Shown piece by piece: positions 26,535 through 38,124 of a DNA stretch of 64,000 nt (positions are counted from its first letter, which is position 1; each line of letters opens with the position of its first letter). The notes under the pieces were generated by a model, which did not search any database, was not told where the DNA came from, and was given only the letters and a program-made list of their open reading frames with translations. This stretch comes from Parapedobacter luteus (lineage in GTDB: Bacteria > Bacteroidota > Bacteroidia > Sphingobacteriales > Sphingobacteriaceae): positions 62,888 to 126,887 of the forward strand of contig NZ_FUYS01000002.1 of NCBI RefSeq assembly GCF_900168055.1, in the 5' to 3' direction. A program made the position numbers and the translations under genes.

Positions 26535-28421
26535 ATGAACAGTGTAGAAATCCTGCGCAGATACTGGAAACATGAATCTTTTCGGCCGTTACAGGAAGAG
26601 ATTATCCGTTCTGTACTGGATGGCCGTGACACCTTGGCGTTAATGCCTACCGGTGGCGGCAAATCGATTTGTTTCCAGGTGCCTGCAATGGTCAAACCGG
26701 GCATATGTATTGTCGTTACGCCACTTATCGCATTGATGAAAGATCAGGTGGAAAACCTGAAAGCCAAGGGGATTGAAGCCATAGCGATCTTTTCCGGCAT
26801 GACGAAACGGGAGGTGGACATCGCGCTTGATAATTGTATCTATGGCCGTATCAAATTTCTTTACCTGTCTCCCGAGCGGCTTGCGAGCGAACTGGTGCAG
26901 GAGCGAATCCGGTACATGAACGTCGTTCTTTTTGCGGTAGATGAGGCGCATTGCATCTCGCAGTGGGGCTACGACTTCAGACCGGCTTACCTCAACATCG
27001 CCATGCTGCGGTCATTGCATCCGGGTGTACCCTTTCTTGCGCTGACGGCCACCGCTACCGCCAGGGTCGTGGATGACATCCAGGAGAAACTGGGGTTTAC
27101 TGCCCGCAATGTGCTGAAGAAAAGTTTTTTGCGGGACAACCTTGCCTACATGGTCGTGGAGGCGGAAGACAAAATCGGACGGATGTTGCGGGTGATCCGT
27201 AAGCTCGGGGGGAGTGGTATCGTGTACGTACGCAACCGGCGGGAGACGCAAGAAGTGACGCGTATTTTGCTGCATGAGGGCGTGTCTGCCGACTTTTACC
27301 ATGCCGGCCTGGAAACGCAAGAACGTGCGCGCAAGCAGGAAGCATGGAAAAATAACACCACGCGGGTCATCGTCGCTACCAACGCCTTCGGTATGGGCAT
27401 TGACAAGCCCGACGTGCGTTTTGTCATCCACCTGGATATACCGGATTCACTGGAGGCTTATTTTCAGGAGGCTGGCCGTGCTGGCCGCGATGGGAAGAAG
27501 GCGTATGCGGTGTTGCTGCATCATGAAAGTGATCGCGACCGCCTCCGTAAGCATTTCGAACTGAGCTTCCCGGCTATTGATTTTATCAAGCAAGTCTACC
27601 AGCAGCTGGGCAATTATTACCAATTAGCCTATGGAGCGGGAGAAGGAATTATGCTGGACTTCGATGTGGCTGATTTTTGCCGCCGGTATAAATTGGATGT
27701 CATCATGACGCTCAATGCCTTGAAATTTCTTGAGCGCGATGGCTGGATTAGCGTAAGCGAAAACGTATACCTGCCCTCCCGGGTTAAATTAGAGACCAGT
27801 CAGCAGGACTTGTACAGATTCCAGGTGGAAAACGCGGCATACGACGGATTCATCAAAACTATCTTGCGGAGTTACGGAGGCGCATTTGATTATTTTGTCC
27901 CCATCCGTGAACATGAGCTGGCACGCAGGATGGGTAAAAGTGTCAAGGCTATCACCGAAATGCTGGAATACCTTCAAAAGGTTGGGATCCTCACTTACCT
28001 CCAGCAAACCGACGGGCCCCAGTTGCAATTTTTGCGGCCCCGGATGGATAATAATCGTTTGTATGTTGATAGCCAGTATCTGCGTGATCGCAAGGCAACG
28101 AAACAGGAACAACTGGACGCCGTTTTTCGCTACCTGGATGTGAAAAACTGCCGCAGTATGCAGTTATTGGCTTATTTTGGTGAGCAAAATTCGGCACCTT
28201 GCGGCAGCTGCGACCGCTGCGTGAACGACAGACGGGAAGTCGACGCGGAACAGCGGCTGATGGCCGAACTCGTTGATGTACTGGCTGATGGCGCCATGAC
28301 CATCGATCAACTTGTGACGAGCATGCAGACGGGCAGCGAGGCTACCCGGTTGGCATTTATTCGTAAACGGTTGGATGAGGGGACGCTGAAAGTCAACGGT
28401 GATAAGTATTATTTGGGTTGA
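26535..28421 (+). CDS. recQ: ATP-dependent DNA helicase RecQ
   Basis: The 628-residue protein carries motif 0 (FRPLQEEII), Walker A (MPTGGGKS), the Walker B DEAH box (VDEAHCISQWG), motif III (LTATAT) and motif VI (QEAGRAGRDG). A zinc-binding RecQ-C domain follows with cysteines in CGSCDRC. The C-terminus is short, without a clear HRDC. I chose the ATG at 26535; the upstream TTG only adds two residues. RecQ unwinds recombination intermediates in the cytosol. Bacteroidota often have two recQ genes; this resembles the shorter form. Confidence 0.97.
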   Translation: MNSVEILRRYWKHESFRPLQEEIIRSVLDGRDTLALMPTGGGKSICFQVPAMVKPGICIVVTPLIALMKDQVENLKAKGIEAIAIFSGMTKREVDIALDNCIYGRIKFLYLSPERLASELVQERIRYMNVVLFAVDEAHCISQWGYDFRPAYLNIAMLRSLHPGVPFLALTATATARVVDDIQEKLGFTARNVLKKSFLRDNLAYMVVEAEDKIGRMLRVIRKLGGSGIVYVRNRRETQEVTRILLHEGVSADFYHAGLETQERARKQEAWKNNTTRVIVATNAFGMGIDKPDVRFVIHLDIPDSLEAYFQEAGRAGRDGKKAYAVLLHHESDRDRLRKHFELSFPAIDFIKQVYQQLGNYYQLAYGAGEGIMLDFDVADFCRRYKLDVIMTLNALKFLERDGWISVSENVYLPSRVKLETSQQDLYRFQVENAAYDGFIKTILRSYGGAFDYFVPIREHELARRMGKSVKAITEMLEYLQKVGILTYLQQTDGPQLQFLRPRMDNNRLYVDSQYLRDRKATKQEQLDAVFRYLDVKNCRSMQLLAYFGEQNSAPCGSCDRCVNDRREVDAEQRLMAELVDVLADGAMTIDQLVTSMQTGSEATRLAFIRKRLDEGTLKVNGDKYYLG

Positions 28422-28477
28422 GTGGGGCGTCGGTTGTTTTTTTGAACAAGGTGTTCGCGAATGCAAAGCATTTTAGT

Positions 28478-28485
28478 TAAGTTTG
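28478..28485 (+). promoter_or_regulatory. Candidate -7 box for icd
   Basis: TAAGTTTG at 28478-28485 lies in the context TTTTAGTTAAGTTTG, which is almost the same as at the sigma factor promoter (7496-7509). It is 55 bp before the icd ATG. The -33 element is not clear. Confidence 0.4.
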
Positions 28486-28522
28486 TTGCCATTCATGAAC
28501 AAATAACCTTTCGCATCAATAA

Positions 28523-30769
<2,247 letters not shown>

Positions 30770-30783
30770 GGCTTGTCTTCGTT

Positions 30784-30809
30784 GCTTGCCTCAAAGTAAG
30801 CAGGCAAGC
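30784..30809 (+). other. Hairpin directly after icd
   Basis: GCTTGCCT (30784-30791) pairs with AGGCAAGC (30802-30809). It lacks a T-run and precedes the true terminator, so it may protect the mRNA 3' end. Confidence 0.4.
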
Positions 30810-30834
30810 GCCGGAAACGGCACCAATCAAAAGA

Positions 30835-30868
30835 AGCCGTCTCAAAAGCAATGAGACGGCTTTTCTTT
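30835..30868 (+). terminator. Intrinsic terminator of icd
   Basis: AGCCGTCTCA (30835-30844) and TGAGACGGCT (30852-30861) form a perfect 10-bp stem with a 7-nt loop, followed by a T-rich tail. Confidence 0.93.
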
Positions 30869-30941
30869 TATGGGGCGCTGCCTACCAGCTGTAAGGCTGA
30901 CAGCGGGCCAGCCCATCGGCGCATGCGGTGAGCGATTAAGC

Positions 30942-30974
30942 AAAAAAATCCCGCTGCACGTTTATGCAGCGGGA
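30942..30974 (-). terminator. Intrinsic terminator of rpsA
   Basis: Read on the minus strand, TCCCGCTGCA (30974-30965) pairs perfectly with TGCAGCGGGA (30958-30949) around a 6-nt loop and is followed by seven T. It lies 35 bp after the rpsA stop. Confidence 0.93.
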
Positions 30975-31008
30975 GTAGTTGTTAGTTAAACTTGCTTACG
31001 CAGTCAAC

Positions 31009-32952
31009 TTACTTTTTGGCTCTTTTAGCGCTTTCTTCGTCTTCCAGTTGCTCTTTCAGTTGTGCCAGAACATCGAGATCGCCCAGTGTGGATTTCTCTA
31101 CCGATTCTTTCACTTTCTTCACAGCAGAAGACGCTGCTTTTGCCTCTTTCTTACGGTTGTTGAACTCTTCCATCCGTGCCTCCGCACGTTGGTCTTCCCA
31201 GATGCGGGAGTGTGAGATCACGACGCGTTTGTTTTCCTTGTTGAACTCGATGATCTTGAAATCAGCGGTTTCGTCCAGTTTCAATACGCTTCCGTCTTCC
31301 TTCACGCTGTGCTTAGCGGGACAGAAGCCTTCAACGCCGTAAGGCAATGCCACGATATTACCTTTTTCGCCCACCTTGATGACGGTTCCTTGGTGGATAG
31401 AATCAAGGGTAAAAATGGTTTCGAAGGTATCCCATGGATTTTCCTCCAATTGTTTGTGGCCAAGGCTCAACTTGCGGTTTTCCTCGTCAAGCTCCAATAC
31501 AACCACTTCCAGTTCTTCACCGACTTTGGTGAATTCATTTGGATGGTTGATCTTCTTCGACCAAGAAAGGTCAGAGATGTGAATCAAGCCGTCGATACCT
31601 TCTTCAAGCTCCACAAACACGCCAAAGTTAGTCATGTTTTTCACGACAGCCTTTTGCTTAGAGCCTATCGGATAGCGGTCAGCGATGTTTTTCCAAGGAT
31701 CAGGCGTCAATTGCTTGATGCCTAAGCTCATCTTGCGCTCGTCGCGATCCAAGGTAAGGATTTGGGCTTCCACTTCGTCACCTACTTTCAGGAATTCCTG
31801 CGGGCTGCGAAGGTTTTGCGACCAAGACATTTCCGATACGTGAATCAGTCCTTCCACACCGGGGGTGATTTCGAGGAATGCGCCGTAATCGGCCACGGTC
31901 ACGATCTTGCCTTTTACCTTAGAACCTATTTCCAAGGCAGGATCTAACGATTCCCAAGGATGTTCGGTCAGTTGCTTCAAGCCAAGCGCAATGCGTTTCT
32001 TTTCGTCATCAAAATCCAATACCACCACATTGATGGTCTGGTCAAGCTGCAAAACTTCTTTGGGGTGCTCGATGCGGCCCCAAGAAATGTCGGTAATGTG
32101 CAGGAGGCCGTCTACGCCACCAAGATCGATGAATACACCAAAGTCGGTGATGTTTTTGACGGTACCTTCCAATACCTGCCCTTTTTCGAGTTTGGAAACG
32201 ATTTCGGTTTTTTGATTTTCCAAATCGTCCTCGATAAGTACTTTATGGGATACAACGACGTTCTTAAATTCATGGTTGATTTTCACTACCTTGAATTCCA
32301 TGGTTTTACCCACGTAGATATCATAGTCGCGTATAGGTTTAATGTCAATCTGTGAGCCAGGCAAGAACGCTTCCACACCTTTGATGTCTACAATCAGACC
32401 ACCTTTGGTGCGGCTTTTCACGAAGCCATCAATGATGGTGTCATTTTCAAGCGCTTCATTAATTTCTTCCCATGATTTCTGGGTTTTGGCGCGTTTGCGC
32501 GAAAGTACCAACTGTCCATTGGCGTCTTCCTGTGATTCGACAAATACGTCTACCACATCACCCACTTTCAAATCAGGGGTGTCACGGAATTCAGAAAGGG
32601 ATACCAAGCCGTCCGACTTGAAACCGATATTGAGCACCACATCTTTGTTATTGATGGATACAACGGTGCCTTGTACGATTTCCCCCTTGTTGACGGAATT
32701 GAAGGTGCCGGCGTAGAGGTTTTCCAACTTCGTGCGTTCTTCGTCGCTGTAGTTGCCAAATCCTTTTTCGTCCTTATCCCAATCAAAATCATCGTCAGGA
32801 GTGTTCCAAGTGGTCGATTTGATTTCGTCAATGAACTTCGAATCGGCTTCCGACTCGATGTCTTCTTTTTCTTTCACCAAGGTGTCCTCAGCGTCTTGAA
32901 GTTCAGCTTTTTTTGCTGCTAGTTCCTTTTCTGCTTCTTGTTTTTTTGCCAT
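31009..32952 (-). CDS. rpsA: 30S ribosomal protein S1
   Basis: The 647-residue protein has an acidic N-terminal extension of about 95 residues (typical of Bacteroidota S1) and six S1 OB-fold repeats (for example [63 protein letters not shown]). Its tail is lysine/glutamate-rich. S1 binds mRNA on the 30S subunit and helps initiation on leaders without Shine-Dalgarno sites, which fits this phylum. Its own leader is odd: a purine-rich AAGGAG site, and a two-codon mini-ORF that overlaps the start codon. Confidence 0.98.
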   Translation of the reverse strand: MAKKQEAEKELAAKKAELQDAEDTLVKEKEDIESEADSKFIDEIKSTTWNTPDDDFDWDKDEKGFGNYSDEERTKLENLYAGTFNSVNKGEIVQGTVVSINNKDVVLNIGFKSDGLVSLSEFRDTPDLKVGDVVDVFVESQEDANGQLVLSRKRAKTQKSWEEINEALENDTIIDGFVKSRTKGGLIVDIKGVEAFLPGSQIDIKPIRDYDIYVGKTMEFKVVKINHEFKNVVVSHKVLIEDDLENQKTEIVSKLEKGQVLEGTVKNITDFGVFIDLGGVDGLLHITDISWGRIEHPKEVLQLDQTINVVVLDFDDEKKRIALGLKQLTEHPWESLDPALEIGSKVKGKIVTVADYGAFLEITPGVEGLIHVSEMSWSQNLRSPQEFLKVGDEVEAQILTLDRDERKMSLGIKQLTPDPWKNIADRYPIGSKQKAVVKNMTNFGVFVELEEGIDGLIHISDLSWSKKINHPNEFTKVGEELEVVVLELDEENRKLSLGHKQLEENPWDTFETIFTLDSIHQGTVIKVGEKGNIVALPYGVEGFCPAKHSVKEDGSVLKLDETADFKIIEFNKENKRVVISHSRIWEDQRAEARMEEFNNRKKEAKAASSAVKKVKESVEKSTLGDLDVLAQLKEQLEDEESAKRAKK

Positions 32953-33001
32953 TAATTCATTTTTCTCCTTTTTCCCGATTTTTATCGGGACTGCAAAGGT
33001 A
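32950..33001 (-). promoter_or_regulatory. rpsA leader: -7 box, hairpin, Shine-Dalgarno-like site and M-N-stop mini-ORF
   Basis: On the minus strand TACCTTTG (33001-32994) is a -7 box. CCCGAT and ATCGGG flank an AAAA loop as a short hairpin in the leader. AAGGAG (32970-32965) is followed after 4 nt by ATG-AAT-TAA (32960-32952). The TAA overlaps the rpsA ATG as TAATG. The AAGGAG is spaced well for the mini-ORF but 12 nt from the rpsA ATG. This suggests reinitiation or autoregulation of S1 synthesis; it is inference. Confidence 0.5.
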
Positions 33002-33084
33002 CGAAAACTTTTATTTATAGGGAGTTATTATTTTAATTTTCTGTTTTTTTGGCGGATTTGGACGGCATTTGATTGCGCCGTGCC

Positions 33085-33339
33085 TACCGATTGTTTACTG
33101 CTGGCTTACTCGTTGCCTATGATTTGCTTACCCTTCGTTTACTTCTTCCTTACCCGTTGTTTATTGCTGGCTTACCGTTTCCATACCGTTTCCATACCGT
33201 TTCTATACCGTTTCTATACCGTTTCTATACCGTTTCCATACCGTTTCTATACCGATTCCATACCGATTCTATACCGATTCCATACCGTTTCTTTACCCTT
33301 TTCTTACCCCTGTAGTAACCGAACGGTAGGGAAGGGGTA
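33085..33339. repeat. 11-bp phased repeat tract between rpsA and the ompA-like gene
   Basis: A TA dinucleotide occurs at 33085 and then every 11 bp without a miss up to 33338, 24 times. The core (about 33174-33295) is near-identical copies of CCGTTTCTATA, with C/T and T/A variants. The flanks keep only the phase and a pyrimidine-rich unit ending in TTA. There is no stop codon in the plus-strand frames over most of the core because of the repeat composition, so apparent ORFs there are artefacts. The period is close to one helical turn, so the TA steps would lie on one face of the DNA. Confidence 0.9.
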
Positions 33340-33421
33340 GGCGATGTGCGGTACTGAACTAAGGCGATGACGGCAACACCGTATTTTTGGCATTAAGTTG
33401 GCATAATATCCGTTGAATAAC

Positions 33422-33432
33422 AAAAAAGGAGA
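33422..33432 (+). promoter_or_regulatory. Strong Shine-Dalgarno site before the OmpA lipoprotein gene
   Basis: AAAAAAGGAGA (33422-33432) lies 4 nt before the ATG at 33437 and decides for this start over the TTG at 33413. Such sites are rare in this window. Confidence 0.6.
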
Positions 33433-33436
33433 TGTT

Positions 33437-34360
33437 ATGAGACAGTTGTCAATATACACAGGAATGGCCTTTGCGGCCATGGTATTACTCTTACCTGGGT
33501 GTGTGAGTAATAAAAAATACCGATCGTTGCAAGCGAACTATGAAGAGATGCGCGCAAAAGAACAGGAACTGAACCGGCGGTACCAAGAGGCGCAGCAGCA
33601 GCTTTCTTCCGCGAATACCAGGGTAACAAGTCTGGAAGACCAGATTGCTTCGGAACGGGCCAATGTGAAGTCGCTACAGGAAGCGCTTAACCAGTGTCTT
33701 ACTTCATCCAATCAGGGCAATGTAAATATTGCTAAGCTGGTGGACGAGATCAATGCTTCCAACCGGTACATCCAGCATTTGGTCAATACGAAAAATAAGA
33801 GTGATTCGCTGAATATGGTGCTTACCAATCGGCTGACACGTTCGTTGAGCCGTGAAGAAATGCGGGATGTGGACGTACAGGTCCTGAAAGGGGTGGTCTA
33901 CATTTCGCTTTCTGACAACATGCTGTATAAGTCAGGAAGCTATGAGATTTCCGAAAGGGCCGGCGAAACACTTAGCAAGATAGCCAAGATCATTATGGAC
34001 TACAGCGATTATGAGGTGTTGGTAGAGGGTAATACAGATAACGTGCCGATTTCGCAGCGCAATATCCGCAATAACTGGGATCTGAGTGTGTTGCGTGGTT
34101 CGTCTGTCGTGCAGGCTTTGCAAAACGACTATGGTGTGGATCCTAAGCGCCTTACCGCAGCGGGACGGGGTGAGTACAATCCGATTGCAAGCAATGACAC
34201 GGAAAGCGGAAGGACCCGCAACCGCCGCACACAGATCATTATCACGCCAAAGCTCGATCAATTCATGGAGCTCATCGACAAAGCACCCGAGAACGGCGCA
34301 GCTACCGGCAGCGAATCCACACCGTCGGATACGACAGCCGTATCACCTATACGCCAATAG
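33437..34360 (+). CDS. OmpA/MotB family peptidoglycan-binding lipoprotein
   Basis: The 307-residue protein has a lipobox ending MVLLLPGC, a coiled coil (about residues 30-100, rich in Gln/Glu heptads) and a C-terminal OmpA domain (about 150-270). The OmpA domain carries VLVEGNTDNVPI, the NWDLSVLRGSSVVQAL segment and RRTQIIITPK. It anchors the outer membrane to peptidoglycan. A Ser/Thr-rich tail of about 30 residues follows. It is monocistronic, with a strong terminator behind it and the 11-bp repeat tract upstream. Confidence 0.93.
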   Translation: MRQLSIYTGMAFAAMVLLLPGCVSNKKYRSLQANYEEMRAKEQELNRRYQEAQQQLSSANTRVTSLEDQIASERANVKSLQEALNQCLTSSNQGNVNIAKLVDEINASNRYIQHLVNTKNKSDSLNMVLTNRLTRSLSREEMRDVDVQVLKGVVYISLSDNMLYKSGSYEISERAGETLSKIAKIIMDYSDYEVLVEGNTDNVPISQRNIRNNWDLSVLRGSSVVQALQNDYGVDPKRLTAAGRGEYNPIASNDTESGRTRNRRTQIIITPKLDQFMELIDKAPENGAATGSESTPSDTTAVSPIRQ

Positions 34361-34400
34361 GCTACATTCGTCATTCGATCGTTGGAAAACCAACGAATGC

Positions 34401-34435
34401 AAACACAGCTCACTGATCGGGGCTGTGTTTTTTTT
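34401..34435 (+). terminator. Intrinsic terminator of the OmpA lipoprotein gene
   Basis: AAACACAGC (34401-34409) pairs with GCTGTGTTT (34422-34430), followed by a run of T to 34435. The rest of the 280 bp up to the next gene shows nothing I can name. Confidence 0.92.
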
Positions 34436-34641
34436 GCTGCAGCTGTTGCCTGTAACATTTATATCACATGAATTGCTGAATCGTGACGGTTTGCGCTTTT
34501 TGCCTAAATTGCGCGAAAAAATCAAACCCAATGACTGAATGAATCTAATTAGCTCGTGTTCCTGAATAAAGTCATGCCGTGGCTTCTATGTGGGCGGTAG
34601 CTAAGTGGGCTTCATCACCATTAAAAAAACGATTTATGTAG

Positions 34642-36312
34642 ATGAAAAAAATCTTACTATCATTATGTGTGGCATTGGTGTGTGGAGGAAGCCTTCATGC
34701 ACAGTCCGATTACAGCAACAGGCAGCAGCTTGCGCAACGGGTGGCTGCTCTTGCAAAAAGTCACCCCAAGTATGTCAAAACCCAGTCACTGGCCAAAACT
34801 GCAGGTGGCTCGGATATCTGGCTGATTACCATCGGCACCGGGCAGACGGACCAGAAGCCGGCTGTTGCCGTAGTGGGTGGGGTGGAAGGCAAACACCTCC
34901 TCGGCGTTGAGCTTGCCATCGGGTTTGCTGAAAAACTATTGGCCGACGTCCAGTCAGACCGCATCCAAGGGCTTCTTGGCGACCAGACGTTCTATGTATT
35001 CCCCAATATGAGCCCCGATGCGACAGAGCAATATTTTGCTGCACTGCAATACGAGCGCAGCGGAAACGCGAGCAAGGCTGATTATGATAGGGATGGCCAG
35101 GTGGGAGAGGATGGCTACGACGATCTGGATGGAGATGGCAAAATCACGTTTATCCGTGTGGAAGATGCTACAGGTACGCATATCATCAACCCGGACGAGC
35201 CGCGGTCGCTGATCCCGGCAGATTTGTCGAAAGGACAAACCGGACAATACCTGCTTTTTACGGAAGGGATCGACAACGATAAAGATGGTGCGTTCAATGA
35301 GGATGGCGAAGAGGGAATCCATTTCAACAAAAACGCTACCTATAGGTACAAGAATTTTGTGCCTGGCGCTGGCGAACATGCCGTATCAGAAGTGGAAAAC
35401 CGGGCCTTATTTGACTTTCTGTACGATGCATTCAATGTTTATGCCGTGGTCTCATTCGGCCCCTACAACAACCTTTCCGTGCCTGAGCAAGCTGGGCGGG
35501 GAGGTGAGGAGCAGCCGCAATTGGGACGGCGTCCGGGCGGTCGGAAAATTACCAGCTGGTCGGCACAGGACGTTAAAGCAAATGCATTCGTGTCTGAACA
35601 ATATAACAAAATAACGGGAACGGCCGGTGCTCCCAAGACAGCCGCCGGAGAGGGCAATTTTGCCGAATGGGCATATTATCACTATGGGCGGTTTAGCTTC
35701 AGTACCCCGGGATGGTGGGTGTCTGCCCCCAAGCCGGACTCAACGGGCCGCAATCGGAGTGCAAATAACAGTGCCGCGGATCCGGTAGCCACGTACCTGA
35801 AATGGGCCGCTGCGGAAGGGATAACCAATACGTTTTCGGAATGGAAGGCTATCGAACATCCCGATTTCCCCGGTAAGCGCGTAGAAGTTGGCGGAATCCA
35901 TCCGTTTGTGTTGACCAACCCACCCTATGCGTTGGTCAGCGATATCGTCGACCGCCACACGGACTTTGTCGTGGCTCTTGCCAATATGGCTCCGAAACTG
36001 GAAGTGGTGGATTTAAAAACCGAAAAGCTGGACAACGGACTCACGCGCGTGTCGCTGAAAGTGTTCAATGCTGGATTGTTGCCCAACCTAACCCAGGTGG
36101 GCGAGCGGAGCTATTTTCTTAAGCGTATCGCCGTAAATGTACAGACCACCGGCAGCCAGCAGGTGGTGAGCGGCCGTAAAACGCAAACCCTTGACGCGAT
36201 TGGCGGCCGCGAAGCGGTCGAGTTGAGCTGGTTGGTACGAGGCAGCGGTAAACTGAACATCACAGCAGGGAGCGTTTCTACCGGGACGCAGACAGTGGAG
36301 GTAACCCTTTAA
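34642..36312 (+). CDS. M14 carboxypeptidase-like protein with lost active site (probable pseudoenzyme)
   Basis: The 556-residue secreted protein (signal peptide ends near SLHAQ) is a paralogue of the next gene, with the same asparagine/aspartate-rich inserts (DYDRDGQVGEDGYDDLDGDG; IDNDKDGAFNEDGEEG). The M14 zinc motif HxxE is changed to E82-G-K-H85. The third zinc ligand is Gly (SFGPYN instead of SFHNTG), the Asn-Arg substrate pair is Asn-Lys, and the catalytic Glu of SNELW is replaced (STPGWW). Every key residue is thus altered while the fold and length are kept, so it probably binds peptides or assists its neighbour rather than hydrolysing. It is 12 bp upstream of the intact paralogue. Confidence 0.85.
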   Translation: MKKILLSLCVALVCGGSLHAQSDYSNRQQLAQRVAALAKSHPKYVKTQSLAKTAGGSDIWLITIGTGQTDQKPAVAVVGGVEGKHLLGVELAIGFAEKLLADVQSDRIQGLLGDQTFYVFPNMSPDATEQYFAALQYERSGNASKADYDRDGQVGEDGYDDLDGDGKITFIRVEDATGTHIINPDEPRSLIPADLSKGQTGQYLLFTEGIDNDKDGAFNEDGEEGIHFNKNATYRYKNFVPGAGEHAVSEVENRALFDFLYDAFNVYAVVSFGPYNNLSVPEQAGRGGEEQPQLGRRPGGRKITSWSAQDVKANAFVSEQYNKITGTAGAPKTAAGEGNFAEWAYYHYGRFSFSTPGWWVSAPKPDSTGRNRSANNSAADPVATYLKWAAAEGITNTFSEWKAIEHPDFPGKRVEVGGIHPFVLTNPPYALVSDIVDRHTDFVVALANMAPKLEVVDLKTEKLDNGLTRVSLKVFNAGLLPNLTQVGERSYFLKRIAVNVQTTGSQQVVSGRKTQTLDAIGGREAVELSWLVRGSGKLNITAGSVSTGTQTVEVTL

Positions 36313-36324
36313 ATTTTTACAACG

Positions 36325-38076
36325 ATGACAAGAAACAAAAGATATATACTTGCTCTTTCCATCGCGATGATCATGGCTTTTACAGCGATGGCCCAGCAAT
36401 CGGAGCATTTCCTGGCGGCGGCCGGATCGCCGGCGAATCCCAAAGTGCCTATTAGTTGGAACCGGTATCACGACAATACGTTGCTGGAAGAAATCTACCG
36501 CAAAATGGCGGCCGAGCATCCCAACCTCGTGTCGTTGTCATCTATCGGAAAATCAGTGCAGGGGCGTGACCTTTGGATGCTGACCATTACCGATAAAGGA
36601 CAAGGCGAAGCTGATCGCAAGCCTGCTACATATATCGATGGCGGTATCCATGCTAATGAAATACAAGGCGTCGAATTTGCCTTGTACATCGCTTGGTATA
36701 TTACGGAGATGCACGCGGCCGGCAACCCGTTTTTTAAGCAATTGCTGGCAGAAAAAACGTTTTATATTGCACCCAGTATCAGTCCTGATTCGCGTGATCA
36801 TTTCATCCATAACCCCAACACGCAAAACTCCTCGCGCTCTGGGCAAAAGCCGGTAGACAACGACCGCGATGGCTTGGTCGATGAGGATGATTTCGATGAT
36901 CTCAACGGCGACGGACATATCACGCAGATGCGCAGGAAAAGTCCGTATGGCGAGTACATCCCGGACCCGAAGGATCCGCGCAGGCTTATCCGCGCCGAGG
37001 AAGGACAACGGGGCGAATACGAGCTGCTGGGCTACGAAGGTATAGACAATGACGGTGATGGCCTGGTCAACGAGGATGGTGCCGGCGGATACGACCCCAA
37101 CCGGGATTGGGGATGGAACTGGCAGCCCAACTACATCCAGGGTGGGGCTTACAAATACCCGTTTTCGCTTCCCGAAAACCGTGCGGTAGCCGATTTTTTC
37201 CTGAGTCACCCCAATATTGCGGCAGCGCAGAGCTTTCACAACACGGGAGGGCTTCTGTTGCGTGGGCCGGGGGCACAGGAAGATGAACCTAACTTCACCC
37301 GTGATGATATCGCGGTGTATGATGCGCTTGGCAAAAAAGGGGAGGAGCTTATCCCCGGATACCGCTATATCGTCACGTATAAAGATTTGTATTCGGTATA
37401 TGGCGGCGAATTTGATTGGATGCACGGCGCACGGGGTGTCTTCGCGATGAGTAATGAGTTATGGAATGCGAATTTTTACTTCAACAGGCAGCAGCAGGGC
37501 GGCGGATTCGGGGCCGCTCAAGCCGATCAATATGCGTTTGATCAATACCTCATGTTCGGCGATGGATTTGTCGAATGGACACCGTATAACCACCCACAGT
37601 ACGGTGAGATTGAAATCGGCGGTTTCAAGAAAAATTACGGACGCCTGCACCCCGGGTTTCTGCTCGAAAGCGATGCCCACCGGAATGCGTCGTTCGTCAT
37701 TTACCATGCGTACCATACACCCAAATTGGAGGTGGCTGACGTTGAAGTGGTCGACATAGGTGGCGGGCTCAAGCAGGTGACGGCGATCATCAGGAACGAT
37801 CGCCTCATCCCGACGCATTCAGCGCACGACATCGCAAATAAAATAGAAGTGCCGGATGTGGTGTCATTGCGTGGGGGGCAAGTGGTGGCCGGGATGGTGG
37901 TGGAAAACCGCGACCTCGGCATAACCAAAGAACAACGTAACGATCCGGCAAACATCCGGGTAACCAATATCCCAAGTAATGGCATAGCGACGGTACGGTG
38001 GCTGGTGAAAGGCGGAAGTAAATTTACGGTGACCGTGGATAGCAAAAAGGGCGGTACGGCCTCCAAATCACTTTAA
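36325..38076 (+). CDS. M14 family zinc carboxypeptidase
   Basis: The 583-residue secreted protein (signal peptide ends at AMAQ) keeps the M14 zinc site H109xxE112 (GGIHANEIQGVE) and H305 (AQSFHNTGG). It also keeps the Asn259-Arg260 pair (DPNRDW) and catalytic Glu378 (AMSNELW). Two acidic inserts (DNDRDGLVDEDDFDDLNGDG and IDNDGDGLVNEDGAGG) look like calcium-binding loops. The C-terminal 120 residues form a beta domain. It cleaves C-terminal residues from peptides in the periplasm or outside. It forms a two-gene operon with the degenerate paralogue. Confidence 0.92.
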   Translation: MTRNKRYILALSIAMIMAFTAMAQQSEHFLAAAGSPANPKVPISWNRYHDNTLLEEIYRKMAAEHPNLVSLSSIGKSVQGRDLWMLTITDKGQGEADRKPATYIDGGIHANEIQGVEFALYIAWYITEMHAAGNPFFKQLLAEKTFYIAPSISPDSRDHFIHNPNTQNSSRSGQKPVDNDRDGLVDEDDFDDLNGDGHITQMRRKSPYGEYIPDPKDPRRLIRAEEGQRGEYELLGYEGIDNDGDGLVNEDGAGGYDPNRDWGWNWQPNYIQGGAYKYPFSLPENRAVADFFLSHPNIAAAQSFHNTGGLLLRGPGAQEDEPNFTRDDIAVYDALGKKGEELIPGYRYIVTYKDLYSVYGGEFDWMHGARGVFAMSNELWNANFYFNRQQQGGGFGAAQADQYAFDQYLMFGDGFVEWTPYNHPQYGEIEIGGFKKNYGRLHPGFLLESDAHRNASFVIYHAYHTPKLEVADVEVVDIGGGLKQVTAIIRNDRLIPTHSAHDIANKIEVPDVVSLRGGQVVAGMVVENRDLGITKEQRNDPANIRVTNIPSNGIATVRWLVKGGSKFTVTVDSKKGGTASKSL

Positions 38077-38080
38077 TACC

Positions 38081-38122
38081 TACATCAAGCTGGCGGGAAT
38101 GCCATCCTGTCAGCTTGATGTA
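38081..38122. terminator. Shared hairpin between convergent M14 and histidine kinase genes
   Basis: TACATCAAGCTG (38081-38092) and CAGCTTGATGTA (38111-38122) form a perfect 12-bp stem. It lies exactly between the two stop codons, without a T-run on either side. Confidence 0.65.
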
Positions 38123-38124
38123 CA

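Noticed and set aside
33174-33295. CRISPR-like array
   Set aside because: Units are 11 bp, directly adjacent and without spacers; no cas genes are present in the window.
33073-33340. Open frames of 80 to 86 codons with repeated YRF/SIPF units in the region between rpsA and the OmpA gene
   Set aside because: They come from the 11-bp repeat, which has no stop codons in plus-strand frames over its core; a period of 11 bp gives an 11-residue repeat in every frame, so no coding signal is implied.
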